From assembly GCF_031128465.2 (NCBI RefSeq), contig NZ_CP155618.1, positions 3,524,501 through 3,588,500 of the forward strand: a DNA stretch of 64,000 nt, written 5' to 3'. Below, one piece after another: positions 27,324 through 36,297 of the stretch (positions are counted from its first letter, which is position 1; every line of letters begins with the position of its first letter). The position numbers were made by a program, and so were the translations under genes. The stretch is from Mariniflexile litorale. GTDB lineage: Bacteria; Bacteroidota; Bacteroidia; Flavobacteriales; Flavobacteriaceae. Under the pieces are notes generated by a model. It saw only the letters and a list, made by a program, of their open reading frames with translations. It was not told the DNA's origin and made no database searches.

Positions 27324-28064
27324 ATGCATGAATCTCCTGCAAGCAATGTTGATGCAAACGCGTTGTTTACTGAAAATAGAAAACGTATGTCTATTTCTGG
27401 AGTACAGGAAAAATTCTCTGTTTTGTTAGAGAAGAATAAGATTAGATTAATAAAGGAAGGAGCACAAGGGGAGTTTATTTTAAAACCAATAGCTAATGTA
27501 GGGAAGAACACAGATTAAATGCCAGCTAATGAATATTTGACCATGCAAATAGCACAGCAGATTTTTAGAATTGAAACTGCCGAAAATGCTTTAAGGTTTT
27601 TTAAAAATGGAGATCCAGCATATATTACTAAACGTTTTGATTTAAAAGAAGATGGCAGTAAACGGGCGCAAGAAGATTTTGCTACATTAGCAGGTAGAGC
27701 ACCTCAAACACATGGAGAAGATTTTAAATATTTTTCTTTAATAGAAACCCCGTTAGGAGATTATAGGTTAAATCCTGTATATGATTTATTAAATAGTAGA
27801 ATTCATATATAAGACAAGGATTTTGCACTGTATGACGGACTTTTACCTCCCAGAGAAACCAAAGGAAAAATTAAAGAGCAATTTTTTAGATTAGGAGAAT
27901 TAGCCGGTATTCCTGAAAAACAGATAAAGAAAATAATTAAAAATATTACAACTCATGAAGACAAGGTGCTGTCTCTTATCAATGACTCATATCTTAATGA
28001 AAAAACAAAATGGAATTATGCCCAAGCTTATCAAACTAGATTGAAAAAGTTATTAAGAGGTTAA
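27324..28064 (+). pseudogene. HipA-family toxin kinase, inactivated
   Basis: One frame runs from ATG at 27324 to TAA at 28062 but contains two in-frame TAA codons (27516-27518 and 27810-27812). The pieces read RKRMSISGVQEKFSVLLE, then MPANEYLTMQIAQQIF and AYITKRFDLKEDGSKRAQEDFA, all typical of HipA. HGEDFKY is then joined directly to FSLIETPLGDYRLNPVYDLLNS. The intervening catalytic segment with the family's NxDAHxKN motif is missing, an in-frame deletion of probably 50-60 residues. After the second stop the frame continues DKDFALYDGLLP to a natural end. Three separate lesions make it clearly dead. No HipB-like regulator is next to it. Confidence 0.85.
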
Positions 28065-28303
28065 CTTTTTATGGGAATTACTTTTTTTGTCTCCCATTTA
28101 CATCTCAAACCTTTTAATAATACTTTCGGTCAATTTTACTCAAAATTATTCTAACGGTCGTATATGATATGTGTTTAAACACCTCACTTAGCAAATAACA
28201 ACTGAATAGGATTTAATGAAGGATTTTTATATTTTATAAAACAGACGGTTTGATTTAAAATATAAAAATGCGTAATATTAGTGTTGATTAGAAACCACTT
28301 TAC

Positions 28304-29860
28304 ATGAAAATATTCTCTAAAGAACAAATCTACGAAGGCGATAAACTAACCGTAGAGCGTCAAAATATATCATCAACCGATTTAATGGAGCGTGCTGGAG
28401 CCCAAATTTTTAAATGGATGCACATACGTTTGCAAGGTGCACAAGTACCCATTCATATATTTTGTGGTATAGGTAACAATGGTGGCGATGGTTTGGTTTT
28501 GGCAAGACATTTAATCTTAGATGGCTACAATGTTAAAATTTATGTAGTGAATTGTAGTGATAAACGTTCTAAAGATTTTTTAATTAATTATGATAGAATT
28601 AAAAACGTCACAAAACATTGGCCAACCCTTTTAAGTTGTAAAGAAGATTTTCCTGAAATACATGCTGAAGATATTATTGTAGATGCCATTTTTGGAATTG
28701 GGTTAAATAGACCTGTAGATAATTGGGTAAAAGATTTATTTATTCATTTTAAGAAAACAAAGGCTTTTACATTATCTATTGATATTCCTTCTGGGTTACA
28801 AATTGATGGTGTTACAAAAGATGAGGACGCTGTTGTTTGGGCAGGTTATACCTTGAGTTTTGTAGTGCCTAAATTAGTATTCTTTTTACCCGAAACCGCA
28901 AAATACACTATACACTGGGAAGTTTTGGACATTGGGTTAGATGTTAATTTTTTATCTGAAACTTCTGCAGAAGCCGAATTAATAGGGAAGCATGAAGTAT
29001 TACCATTATATATTCCCAGAGATAAATTTTCTCATAAAGGCCAATTTGGCCACAGTTTAATTATTGGAGGTAGCTATGGTAAAATAGGGGCTGTGATTTT
29101 AGCTAGTAGAGCAGCGTTATCATCGGGAGCAGGTTTAGTTTCTGCATATGTTCCCAAATGTGGCTATATACCTTTACAATCCTCATTTCCAGAAGCGATG
29201 GTTATTACTGATACAAATGATGAAAAGATAATTAACATGGACTTCAATATAAAACCAACAGTTATTGGTTTAGGCGTAGGAATAGGAACCGATGCTGAGA
29301 CTATTAAAGCCGTAGAAGGTTTTTTAAAGAAGAATAAAACACCACTTGTTATTGATGCTGATGGGATTAATATACTGGCACAAAAGAAAACCTTATTAAA
29401 ATTACTGCCAAAACAAACTATTTTAACACCTCACCCAAAAGAGTTAGAACGTTTAATAGGAAAATGGACAGATGATTTTGATAAATTAGAGAAGGTTAAA
29501 ACTTATTCTAAAAAGTACAATCTAATAATCGTAATAAAAGGTGCTAATACTATTACCGTATTTCAAGATAAACTCTATGTGAATTCAACTGGAAACCCAG
29601 GTTTAGCAACTGCTGGAAGTGGCGATGTGTTAACTGGAATTATTACTGGTTTAATCTCTCAAGGGTATCATCCACTAAATGCAAGTGTTTTTGGGGTTTA
29701 TTTGCATGGGAAATCGGGCGACATTGCTATTGAGGATTATGGGTATCAAAGTTTAATTGCAAGTCATATTATTGATTATTTAGGTGAAGCTTATAAAGAT
29801 TTATTTAAACAGCCAGAACAACCACAAGCACAAGAGGAAGCGGTTGATAATAAAAAGTAA
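28304..29860 (+). CDS. nnr: Bifunctional NAD(P)H-hydrate epimerase / ADP-dependent dehydratase
   Basis: A 518-residue fusion. The N-terminal 215 residues are the YjeF_N epimerase (GIGNNGGDGLVLARHL for nucleotide binding, IVDAIFGIGLNRPV, SIDIPSGLQIDG). The C-terminal 290 residues are the ribokinase-like dehydratase (HKGQFGHSLIIGGSYGKIGA, TPHPKELERL, GNPGLATAGSGDVLTG). Together they repair hydrated NADH and NADPH in the cytoplasm. A short Gln/Pro/Glu-rich tail (PEQPQAQEEAVDNKK) is added at the C-terminus. Monocistronic, converging on the TlpA-type gene with a shared terminator region. Confidence 0.95.
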   Translation: MKIFSKEQIYEGDKLTVERQNISSTDLMERAGAQIFKWMHIRLQGAQVPIHIFCGIGNNGGDGLVLARHLILDGYNVKIYVVNCSDKRSKDFLINYDRIKNVTKHWPTLLSCKEDFPEIHAEDIIVDAIFGIGLNRPVDNWVKDLFIHFKKTKAFTLSIDIPSGLQIDGVTKDEDAVVWAGYTLSFVVPKLVFFLPETAKYTIHWEVLDIGLDVNFLSETSAEAELIGKHEVLPLYIPRDKFSHKGQFGHSLIIGGSYGKIGAVILASRAALSSGAGLVSAYVPKCGYIPLQSSFPEAMVITDTNDEKIINMDFNIKPTVIGLGVGIGTDAETIKAVEGFLKKNKTPLVIDADGINILAQKKTLLKLLPKQTILTPHPKELERLIGKWTDDFDKLEKVKTYSKKYNLIIVIKGANTITVFQDKLYVNSTGNPGLATAGSGDVLTGIITGLISQGYHPLNASVFGVYLHGKSGDIAIEDYGYQSLIASHIIDYLGEAYKDLFKQPEQPQAQEEAVDNKK

Positions 29861-29871
29861 TGTTCTTTTAT

Positions 29872-29921
29872 TAAAAAAAGCCACGAATATACTCATAATT
29901 AATAATCGTATACTTGTGGCT
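29872..29921 (-). terminator. Rho-independent terminator for the TlpA-type gene
   Basis: Arms agccacgaatatac (29879-29892) and gtatacttgtggct (29908-29921) pair at 12 of 14 positions. On the minus strand the stem is followed by seven T residues, so it ends the transcript of the gene that stops at 29967. It may also slow plus-strand readthrough from nnr. Confidence 0.75.
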
Positions 29922-29966
29922 AAGTTCTAATATAAAAAAGGATATGTGTACTAAAAGTTAAAACTT

Positions 29967-30998
29967 TTAAATATTTAATGATGTAAACAATTCTGTTAGT
30001 TCAGAGCTGGAAGGTCTTGGAGCATCTGGAGTTACAATATTCCCATTTGGGTCTATTAAAATAAATCTTGGAATCCCTTGAATTTTGTAATCTAAAACAA
30101 ACTGTGATTGCCATCCGTTTGGTGCAAATAATTGTACGCCACTTAATTCTTTATCAGCTATCATTGCTTTCCAATTCTCACGAGCTTTATCCCAAGAACC
30201 ACCATGACTTCTATCGTCATCTATAGACAAACTAACAAATTGAATTTTTTTTCCGTGATATTTTTTTTCTAAAGCTTTTAAAGACGGAATTTCAACTTTA
30301 CAAGGGCCACACCACGTTGCCCATACATCTACATAAACATAATTACCTTTTAAATCGGATAAGGATGTTTTTCCACCTTTATAATTCTCATAATTATCAA
30401 AAGTTGGTGAAGGAGATCCTTCTTTCAACTCTGTTTTTAATGCCATAGATTCTGCTAAATATCCTTTATAATAATTTAGCATAGGTTCTATATTTTTAGA
30501 TAAATTATTGATTATAGATGAGTCTATGTCTTTATTTGCATCATAAAACTCGGTTAATTTTGTTTTAATTTCACTGAATTTTGATTCTAACCCAGCCATA
30601 TCTGAATTACTTAATGCATCCAAATCTATAAGTTGTTCTTGCATTAAGCGGTTTTTAGCTAAAAAGTTACTGTGTTCAGCACCTGTTCCGGTATATTTTA
30701 CAGTTTCATCAAATTGTTTTGTGTCTAAAGTAATGTGGATATCAAAACCTTTTTTTAGAAATAAGTATGTTGATTCGTTACCATCATAAAAATTATAAAC
30801 ACCTGTTTCAACTTTTAATGTATCGCTAAAAGTACCATCGGTATTTACTTTAATCGTTTTAGAAAATGTGCGTGATCTCACTACAACCGAGTCACTACTT
30901 TTGTCGGTAATTTTTCCAGACAATGTAACATAGTCTTTCGGGACTTCTTTACAAGCTATTAAAACTATGGCAATAGTTAATAAAAGTAATTTTTTCAT
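29967..30998 (-). CDS. TlpA-family thiol-disulfide oxidoreductase, lipoprotein
   Basis: A 343-residue protein with a lipoprotein signal (IAIVLIAC, lipidated Cys16). Residues about 25-125 form a beta-rich DUF4369-like domain (LSGKITDKSSD, YNFYDGNES), and a helical linker follows. The C-terminal 150 residues form a thioredoxin fold with the redox motif WATWCGPCK and the cis-Pro region IQGIPRFILID. Such proteins reduce or isomerise disulfides, for example in cytochrome maturation, on the periplasmic side of a membrane. Monocistronic with its own terminator downstream. Confidence 0.9.
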   Translation of the reverse strand: MKKLLLLTIAIVLIACKEVPKDYVTLSGKITDKSSDSVVVRSRTFSKTIKVNTDGTFSDTLKVETGVYNFYDGNESTYLFLKKGFDIHITLDTKQFDETVKYTGTGAEHSNFLAKNRLMQEQLIDLDALSNSDMAGLESKFSEIKTKLTEFYDANKDIDSSIINNLSKNIEPMLNYYKGYLAESMALKTELKEGSPSPTFDNYENYKGGKTSLSDLKGNYVYVDVWATWCGPCKVEIPSLKALEKKYHGKKIQFVSLSIDDDRSHGGSWDKARENWKAMIADKELSGVQLFAPNGWQSQFVLDYKIQGIPRFILIDPNGNIVTPDAPRPSSSELTELFTSLNI

Positions 30999-31078
30999 GT
31001 ATTTATTTTAGTTTTTGAATCTCAAAAGTAAATATTTAATAATTTTTATGCTTTATTTTTGATAAATATTAACATTTT

Positions 31079-31933
31079 TTAAAGCTTGTATGTCAACTTT
31101 TCATAGGAAACTATTTCTGGAATAATGTTTAAAGCATGTAATTCTTTTTGAATGGTAGTGACTGTTTTTTTATCAATTAGACTTTGCGACCATTCTGTAA
31201 TACCTAACCATTCTTGTACATCTGGTAATTGTTGTTCATAACGATTTGCAACAGTTCTGTCTATACTAGGTATGTCCTTAAACTCTGAGGTTGTATTGTT
31301 TATGATTTTTAAAATAGCTTTTAAATCTTCTTTATTAGATTCGATAAAATCTTCTCTCACAGCAATTACAAAACAAGGCCAAGGCGTAGGGCAGTTGCCT
31401 ATTCTTCTAAACGTACCGTTATCAACAAGAGGTTTGGTGGTGAATTTTTCCCACATAAAATAATCGGCAGTTCCATTTGTTAATCCTTCAATGGCACCGT
31501 TTAAATCGTTTATAATTTCAAAATTCAATTCGTTTTTTAAATCCCAACCATTATTTTCAGCATTTATATAAGCCATTAAATGCGACCCAGAACCATATCT
31601 ACTTATGGCAGCTTTGGTTCCTTTTAAATCTTCAATCGTTTTATAGGGTGAATTATTTGCCACATGAATGCCCCAATTTAAAGGTGTTTGTACAAAAGTT
31701 TGAACAATTTTACTGGGGTTGCCATCAATAATATCTTTTATAATACCTTCGGTAAGAATGACGGCCATATCGATTTCTTTATTTCGAAGCGCTTTACACA
31801 TGGCTCCAGTGCCATCTGGATAATCTTGCCAGCGTAAATTGATGTTTTCCTCTTTATATTCGCCGTTTTTTAAAGTTAAATACCAAGCCAAATTAAAATG
31901 TTCTGGTACCCCACCAATGTTTACTTGTTTCAT
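31079..31933 (-). CDS. Periplasmic-binding-protein-like protein without signal peptide (SsuA/THI5 type)
   Basis: A 284-residue protein with the SsuA/NMT1-like fold: NIGGVPEHFNLAWYLTLKNG at the N-terminus, GAMCKALRNKEIDMAVILTEG, and LKGTKAAISRYGSGSHLMA. It begins directly with the mature-type sequence (MKQVNIGGVPE) and has neither a signal peptide nor a lipobox, so it should be cytoplasmic unless exported by another route. No permease or ATPase gene is nearby. It is the last gene of a four-gene operon, 12 bases after the nucleoside phosphorylase. Ligand unknown; binding of a pyrimidine-like compound is conceivable from family and context but unproven. Confidence 0.75.
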   Translation of the reverse strand: MKQVNIGGVPEHFNLAWYLTLKNGEYKEENINLRWQDYPDGTGAMCKALRNKEIDMAVILTEGIIKDIIDGNPSKIVQTFVQTPLNWGIHVANNSPYKTIEDLKGTKAAISRYGSGSHLMAYINAENNGWDLKNELNFEIINDLNGAIEGLTNGTADYFMWEKFTTKPLVDNGTFRRIGNCPTPWPCFVIAVREDFIESNKEDLKAILKIINNTTSEFKDIPSIDRTVANRYEQQLPDVQEWLGITEWSQSLIDKKTVTTIQKELHALNIIPEIVSYEKLTYKL

Positions 31934-31945
31934 GAAATGAATAAT

Positions 31946-32815
31946 TTATTCAATAATTTTATAGAGAGTATAAGTTATTAAATTTTCAACAACTTGCATA
32001 GGGTTTTTACTAAATGTTCCATGAGCTCTATTAGCAATAATAGCATTCAATGAAATGGCATGATGCCCTAAAAGTTTAGATAATCCATAAATAGCAGACG
32101 TTTCCATTTCAAGATTTGTAATTCGTAAACCATTAAAATTAAAGCTTTCCATTTTTTCATTTAGCATTTCATTTTTAACAGCTAAACGCAATATGCGACC
32201 CTGTGGCCCATAGAACCCACATGCTGTGGCTGTTACCCCCTTAAACGTTACTTCACTTTCAAACTTTTCTTCTAGTAATGTACTGTTTTTTACTAAGAGA
32301 GGTCGTGCTTTATTTGGATGCCAATTGGTATGATTTATAAAAGCAGTTTCCATTTTTACATCGCAAATGGACTTTGTTTTGTAGAAATTCAACATACCAT
32401 TAAGGTCTAAAGCATGCGTGTTTAAAACAAAAGTATCTACAGGGATATCGGTTTGTAAAGAACCAGATGTTCCAATTCTAATGATTTCAAGCCTTGTTAA
32501 TTCGGTCTTTGGTTGTCTTGTTTTTAAATCAATATTAAAAAGTGCATCCAATTCATTTAAAACAATGTCTATATTATCAGATCCAATACCTGTTGAAATA
32601 ACTGATAATCGTGTTCCTTTAAAAGTGCCAGTATGGGTTTTAAATTCACGTTTTTGTGTTTTAAAATCAATGGTGTCAAAGTGTTTTGAAACTTGTTCCA
32701 CTCGGTCTTGATCGCCTACAAAAATGATGGTTTTAGCAACATGTTCAGGCTTTAAATTTAGATGATAAACGCTACCATCTGGATTTAGTATAAGTTCTGA
32801 TTCGTTAATGGGCAT
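31946..32815 (-). CDS. Nucleoside phosphorylase (uridine phosphorylase-like)
   Basis: A 289-residue member of the PNP/UDP family. Characteristic phrases are VGDQDRVEQVSKHF for the phosphate/ribose region, RIGTSGSLQTDIPVDTFV for the central phosphate loop, and NLEMETSAIYGLSKLLGH for the ribose-binding Met-Glu motif near residue 235. The family splits nucleosides with phosphate to free base and ribose 1-phosphate; the sequence looks nearest to uridine phosphorylases, but substrate choice is not certain. It overlaps the DUF1835 gene by 11 bases. Confidence 0.85.
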   Translation of the reverse strand: MPINESELILNPDGSVYHLNLKPEHVAKTIIFVGDQDRVEQVSKHFDTIDFKTQKREFKTHTGTFKGTRLSVISTGIGSDNIDIVLNELDALFNIDLKTRQPKTELTRLEIIRIGTSGSLQTDIPVDTFVLNTHALDLNGMLNFYKTKSICDVKMETAFINHTNWHPNKARPLLVKNSTLLEEKFESEVTFKGVTATACGFYGPQGRILRLAVKNEMLNEKMESFNFNGLRITNLEMETSAIYGLSKLLGHHAISLNAIIANRAHGTFSKNPMQVVENLITYTLYKIIE

Positions 32816-33746
32816 TGTAAATGGTTTTAATTAATTTATTTTCTTTTTTATTGAATTGAAAATCGAATTTATTAACTCCACCAAACATCATGGCATTATC
32901 AATTTCCAAAGCGAAATTATGTTGTCCAATGAGAGCCTCGTGTCCTTTTCGATTTAATTTTATAAGGTTTTTTTCTTCAGTAAAAAACAGACTCAATTTT
33001 TCTATAATTCTAGAAATTTGTAAATCGCTATAGCCATAATAGCCTTGATAATTAAGAGCATATCCTAGTAAATGATGTCTGGATTTTATAACGGAATCTC
33101 TGAGTATTTCTAAAATATTCCTTTCCATTACATTTAAACCATCTTTTGTTTCAGGAAATCGTTCTAGGTGGGCTTTTAAGCAATTACTTAAATATTTGAA
33201 CGATGATTTTTTAACAATAAGAGGCTTTAGTAAGTTATGATCTTTTCCGCAGTAAATATGCCATGCATAAGTAGCAATATCTATATCTTCTGGTGTAAGC
33301 TTTATTTTGTCACGAAAATGTTTTAATAATTGGCCAGAATTAAGCTCTGATAAGCCTTTTAAATTTTTATTTCTTTCAACTTTTCCGCTGCAAACCAAGT
33401 GGAGTGGTAGGTTGATTTTTTTTTGTTGAATAAGACTTATTACAGCTATCATGTTAATGTGGCAAAACAAATCGTATTCAAACCAAAGAATTATTTCGGA
33501 ATATTTTTCAGAATGGTTGAGCTTATCTAGTTCTAGTTCAATCTCTGTTGTAGCTAAATCAATATCGTAAAAATTGCTAAAAAAATCTTTTCTAAGTTTT
33601 GAAAATTCTTTAGAATACACTTTTTCGACGGTAGGACCTTCACAAAGCATTTCTTGCCAAGTCAGTATGGTTCCATCAATATTTAATTCATTAAGACGGT
33701 TGGTTAAAATGGAACCATTGGTGATATGAAGCGAATGGGTGCTCAT
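32805..33746 (-). CDS. DUF1835-domain protein
   Basis: A 313-residue soluble protein with the DUF1835 signature at the N-terminus (LHITNGSILTNRLNEL, ILTWQEMLCEGP) and IILWFEYDLFCHINMIAVI around residue 85. The C-terminal half is helical and ends with a winged-helix-like stretch (YGYSDLQISRIIEKLSLFF). The biochemical role of the family is not known to me. It is the second gene of the operon, three bases after the SUI1 gene and overlapping the nucleoside phosphorylase gene, so it is likely translated together with both. Confidence 0.8.
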   Translation of the reverse strand: MSTHSLHITNGSILTNRLNELNIDGTILTWQEMLCEGPTVEKVYSKEFSKLRKDFFSNFYDIDLATTEIELELDKLNHSEKYSEIILWFEYDLFCHINMIAVISLIQQKKINLPLHLVCSGKVERNKNLKGLSELNSGQLLKHFRDKIKLTPEDIDIATYAWHIYCGKDHNLLKPLIVKKSSFKYLSNCLKAHLERFPETKDGLNVMERNILEILRDSVIKSRHHLLGYALNYQGYYGYSDLQISRIIEKLSLFFTEEKNLIKLNRKGHEALIGQHNFALEIDNAMMFGGVNKFDFQFNKKENKLIKTIYNAH

Positions 33747-33749
33747 ACA

Positions 33750-34079
33750 TTAACCGCCAACACGTTTCACGTTAAACCCTTTGTCTTTTAGCATGTTCAT
33801 AATCGTATCACGATAATCACCTTGGATAATAATTTTATCGTCTTTAAAACTACCACCAACGCTTAGTTTGGTTTTAATTTCTTTTGCTAAAATTTTAAAA
33901 TCTTCGGTAGCTCCAGTATAACCTTCCAAAATGGTTATGGGTTTGCCTTTACGTTTTTCGTATTTACAAATTATAGGGTCGTCTTGCATCCAAATTTTTG
34001 AGGTGTTTTCAGAACGATCTATAGATTCTTCCTTTACATGGTCTGGAAAGAGATTTTTTAATTGATCTTGTAAATCCAT
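33750..34079 (-). CDS. SUI1/YciH-family translation-initiation-factor-like protein
   Basis: A 109-residue protein. The C-terminal 75 residues are the SUI1 (eIF1) fold: KRKGKPITILEGYTGATEDFKIL, then LKTKLSVGGSFKDDKIIIQGDYRDTIMNMLKDKGF. The first 35 residues are a charged, probably flexible extension (DLQDQLKNLFPDH). Bacterial YciH affects fidelity of initiation at unusual start sites. It leads a four-gene operon. An interesting parallel is that several genes of this genome appear to use leaderless messages or GTG/TTG starts. Confidence 0.92.
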   Translation of the reverse strand: MDLQDQLKNLFPDHVKEESIDRSENTSKIWMQDDPIICKYEKRKGKPITILEGYTGATEDFKILAKEIKTKLSVGGSFKDDKIIIQGDYRDTIMNMLKDKGFNVKRVGG

Positions 34080-34156
34080 ATTTTTAAATATTCAGTTTAG
34101 GTCTCAGTTGTAGTTTTACTCCGTATTGAACAGGAATTTGGACTGTAACTATGAAC

Positions 34157-35107
34157 TTATTTTTTTATAAGTCCTAATTCAATTAATCGTTCTGTTAAAA
34201 ATTCGCCAGCAGTAATAGCATCGAAGGCTTTTGGATTGTTTTCATCTATACAACCTTCTAACACATCTAATTTCATATCGCTAATAGGGTGCATGAAAAA
34301 AGGAATGGAATAGCGCGAGGTTCCCCAAAGTTCACGTGGCGGATTAATAACACGATGAATGGTAGATTTTAGTTTGTTGTTAGTGTGTCTAGACAACATG
34401 TCGCCCACGTTTATCATTAACTCATCAGGTTCAGCAATGGCATCAATCCATTCACCTTTGTGGTTCTGAACTTGTAATCCTCTGCCTTGGGCGCCCATGA
34501 GCAATGTAATCAAATTGATGTCTCCATGTGCAGCTGCTCGAACAGCTTCCTTGGGTTCTTCTGTAATTGGCGGGTAATGTATGGGTCTTAAAATAGAATT
34601 TCCGTTGTGTATGTAATTATCAAAATAGGTTTCTTCTAAGTTTAAATACAACGCCAAAGCACGCAATACATATTTGGCCGTTTTTTCGAGCATTTTATAA
34701 GTTTCTTTACCTACTTTATTAAATTCGGGTAACTCTTCAACGATAACGTTTTCTGGGTATTCTGTTTCTAATTTCGGGTTGTTTTCTACATATTGTCCAA
34801 AGTGCCAAAACTCTTTTAAATCGCCTTCTTTTTTACCTTTAGCACTTTCTTTTCCGAAGGAAACATAACCGCGTTGCCCGCCAATACCAGGTATTTCATA
34901 CTTACGCTTTGTTTCTGTAGGTAAATTAAAAAAATTCTTTACTTCACTATATAGAGTTTCAACTAAGGCATCATTTAAAAAATGTCCTTTCAGTGCAACA
35001 AACCCTATATCTTCGTATGCTTTTCCAATAGCATCTACAAATTGTTGTTTCTTAGTAGCATCCCCCGAGATAAAATCACTTAAATCTACACTTGGTATTG
35101 TATTCAT
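34157..35107 (-). CDS. Isopenicillin N synthase-family 2-oxoglutarate/Fe(II) dioxygenase
   Basis: A 316-residue non-haem iron oxygenase with the DIOX_N region (IPSVDLSDFISGDATKKQQF, GFVALKGHFL) and the catalytic 2OG-FeII domain. The iron triad is visible as AAHGDINLITLL (His and Asp) and RHTNNKLKSTIHRVINP (distal His); RYSIPFFMHP supplies the Arg that binds 2-oxoglutarate. Enzymes of this group oxidise small molecules; the bacterial substrates are mostly unknown. It lies 77 bases upstream of the SUI1 operon and may be transcribed separately. Confidence 0.88.
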   Translation of the reverse strand: MNTIPSVDLSDFISGDATKKQQFVDAIGKAYEDIGFVALKGHFLNDALVETLYSEVKNFFNLPTETKRKYEIPGIGGQRGYVSFGKESAKGKKEGDLKEFWHFGQYVENNPKLETEYPENVIVEELPEFNKVGKETYKMLEKTAKYVLRALALYLNLEETYFDNYIHNGNSILRPIHYPPITEEPKEAVRAAAHGDINLITLLMGAQGRGLQVQNHKGEWIDAIAEPDELMINVGDMLSRHTNNKLKSTIHRVINPPRELWGTSRYSIPFFMHPISDMKLDVLEGCIDENNPKAFDAITAGEFLTERLIELGLIKK

Positions 35108-35315
35108 AAGGAATCATTTAATTTGTTCTATAACAAATGTACAAAAACATTGTATAGATTTAAACAATGCCATTGAGATTACTTAGCAACCTAAAGCGTT
35201 TTTTTTCTTCTAAATGAATAGCCTATTTATTGGAGATATGGGAACTACTAAAAATGTTCATTTTAAAGAAGGATAGTAGCTGTGTTAAATTAAATAGTAT
35301 TGAGGTATATTTCTA

Positions 35316-35723
35316 TTAAGCTTTTTGATGATTTTTTTTTAAACTTTTATTAAGTAAACCCATAGCTAAATATAAAAGTGGAGAAATTAATAATTCTTGA
35401 ATGGAATTAGCAAATAACCTGAGGTGTAAACTGATACTAGAAATAAACCAATCGAATAACCCAAGTGCTGTTATGATACATAAACCAGATACATGAATAA
35501 TGTGCCACAAAAAAGACATCCACGAATCTTCTAACTTTCCGAGATGGTAAGTACCCACAAGATATACAGCAATTGTAGCTGCAAACTTAATAATGTGTCT
35601 TAATTTGGAAGACATTATTAAATTACTATTTTCTAAAAAAAAGATGTAAAATACAGAATAAATAATAATTATAAATACAAATCCAGCTATAAAGCGAATC
35701 TTATCCGACTGGTACAGGTTCAT
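35316..35723 (-). CDS. Exosortase F-associated membrane protein
   Basis: A 135-residue protein with four hydrophobic segments (about 12-28, 45-60, 68-88, 112-127) and a basic C-terminal tail (NKSLKKNHQKA). It matches the small protein that accompanies XrtF in flavobacteria. Its ATG lies inside xrtF, overlapping the last 23 bases, so it depends on xrtF translation. It probably assists the exosortase in the inner membrane; its exact role is unknown. Confidence 0.8.
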   Translation of the reverse strand: MNLYQSDKIRFIAGFVFIIIIYSVFYIFFLENSNLIMSSKLRHIIKFAATIAVYLVGTYHLGKLEDSWMSFLWHIIHVSGLCIITALGLFDWFISSISLHLRLFANSIQELLISPLLYLAMGLLNKSLKKNHQKA

Positions 35724-36297
35724 TTTTTAAATGTATTTTTCGGGTATAAAACACCCAAATTAGAAAGGTAGTACTATAAACTATTATTTTGAATAAATAA
35801 TGATGCGCAAATTGAAAATAGGTATGGAAATATTCGCGTAAATATATAAGTCCAACACACCTAAGTATATTAACTAAATCTAGAATAAGTAAACCAATAA
35901 CAATATAAAGTACTTTACGTAAAATTTTTGATGGCATGCAAATTATAAAACCAATGTATAGAATCATTAATTCCAAACCATTACAGGCATCGGCAATATT
36001 TAAAACTTTATAATCATGGTGATATATAGTTGAAGCCCTATATTCAATTAATTCACCACCAAAAGCCTCTGAATAAGATTCCGTTTGCGTTGAGAAACCA
36101 CTCATAAAGCTTAAGTTATTTAAAACAAATGTAGAAGCTTCGGCTACGTGTGTTGTTAAGGTGTTATCTAAAGAGTTTGAATTATAAAAGAATATACCAT
36201 AAATAATTTTCCAAACAATGAAAAAAAGTAAGGCTTTTCCTAGAAAAAGCCTTATTGGTAATGGAATTTGATTCTTGAATGAATTAAATTGCTTCAT
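35701..36297 (-). CDS. xrtF: Exosortase XrtF
   Basis: A 198-residue polytopic membrane protein when started at the ATG at 36297 (MKQFNSFKNQIPLPIRLF); the longer frame to 36342 only adds residues overlapping the previous gene. The exosortase catalytic triad is present: Cys in NIADACNGLELMILYIGF, Arg in NILRCVGLIYLR and His in QFAHHYLFK. Exosortases cut C-terminal sorting tails such as PEP-CTERM and attach the protein to a surface carrier. The upstream gene encodes a candidate substrate whose stop overlaps the xrtF start by 14 bases. Confidence 0.92.
   Translation of the reverse strand: MKQFNSFKNQIPLPIRLFLGKALLFFIVWKIIYGIFFYNSNSLDNTLTTHVAEASTFVLNNLSFMSGFSTQTESYSEAFGGELIEYRASTIYHHDYKVLNIADACNGLELMILYIGFIICMPSKILRKVLYIVIGLLILDLVNILRCVGLIYLREYFHTYFQFAHHYLFKIIVYSTTFLIWVFYTRKIHLKNEPVPVG

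Noticed and set aside
27140-27511. 123-residue minus-strand frame over the start of the hipA relic
   Set aside because: It is antisense to clear HipA sequence and has no recognisable domain.
28065-28303. Phrase ttgtctcccatttacatctcaaa similar in translation to a stretch near 23045
   Set aside because: Only about eight residues match (FVSHLxLK), which is too short to support a shared gene relic.
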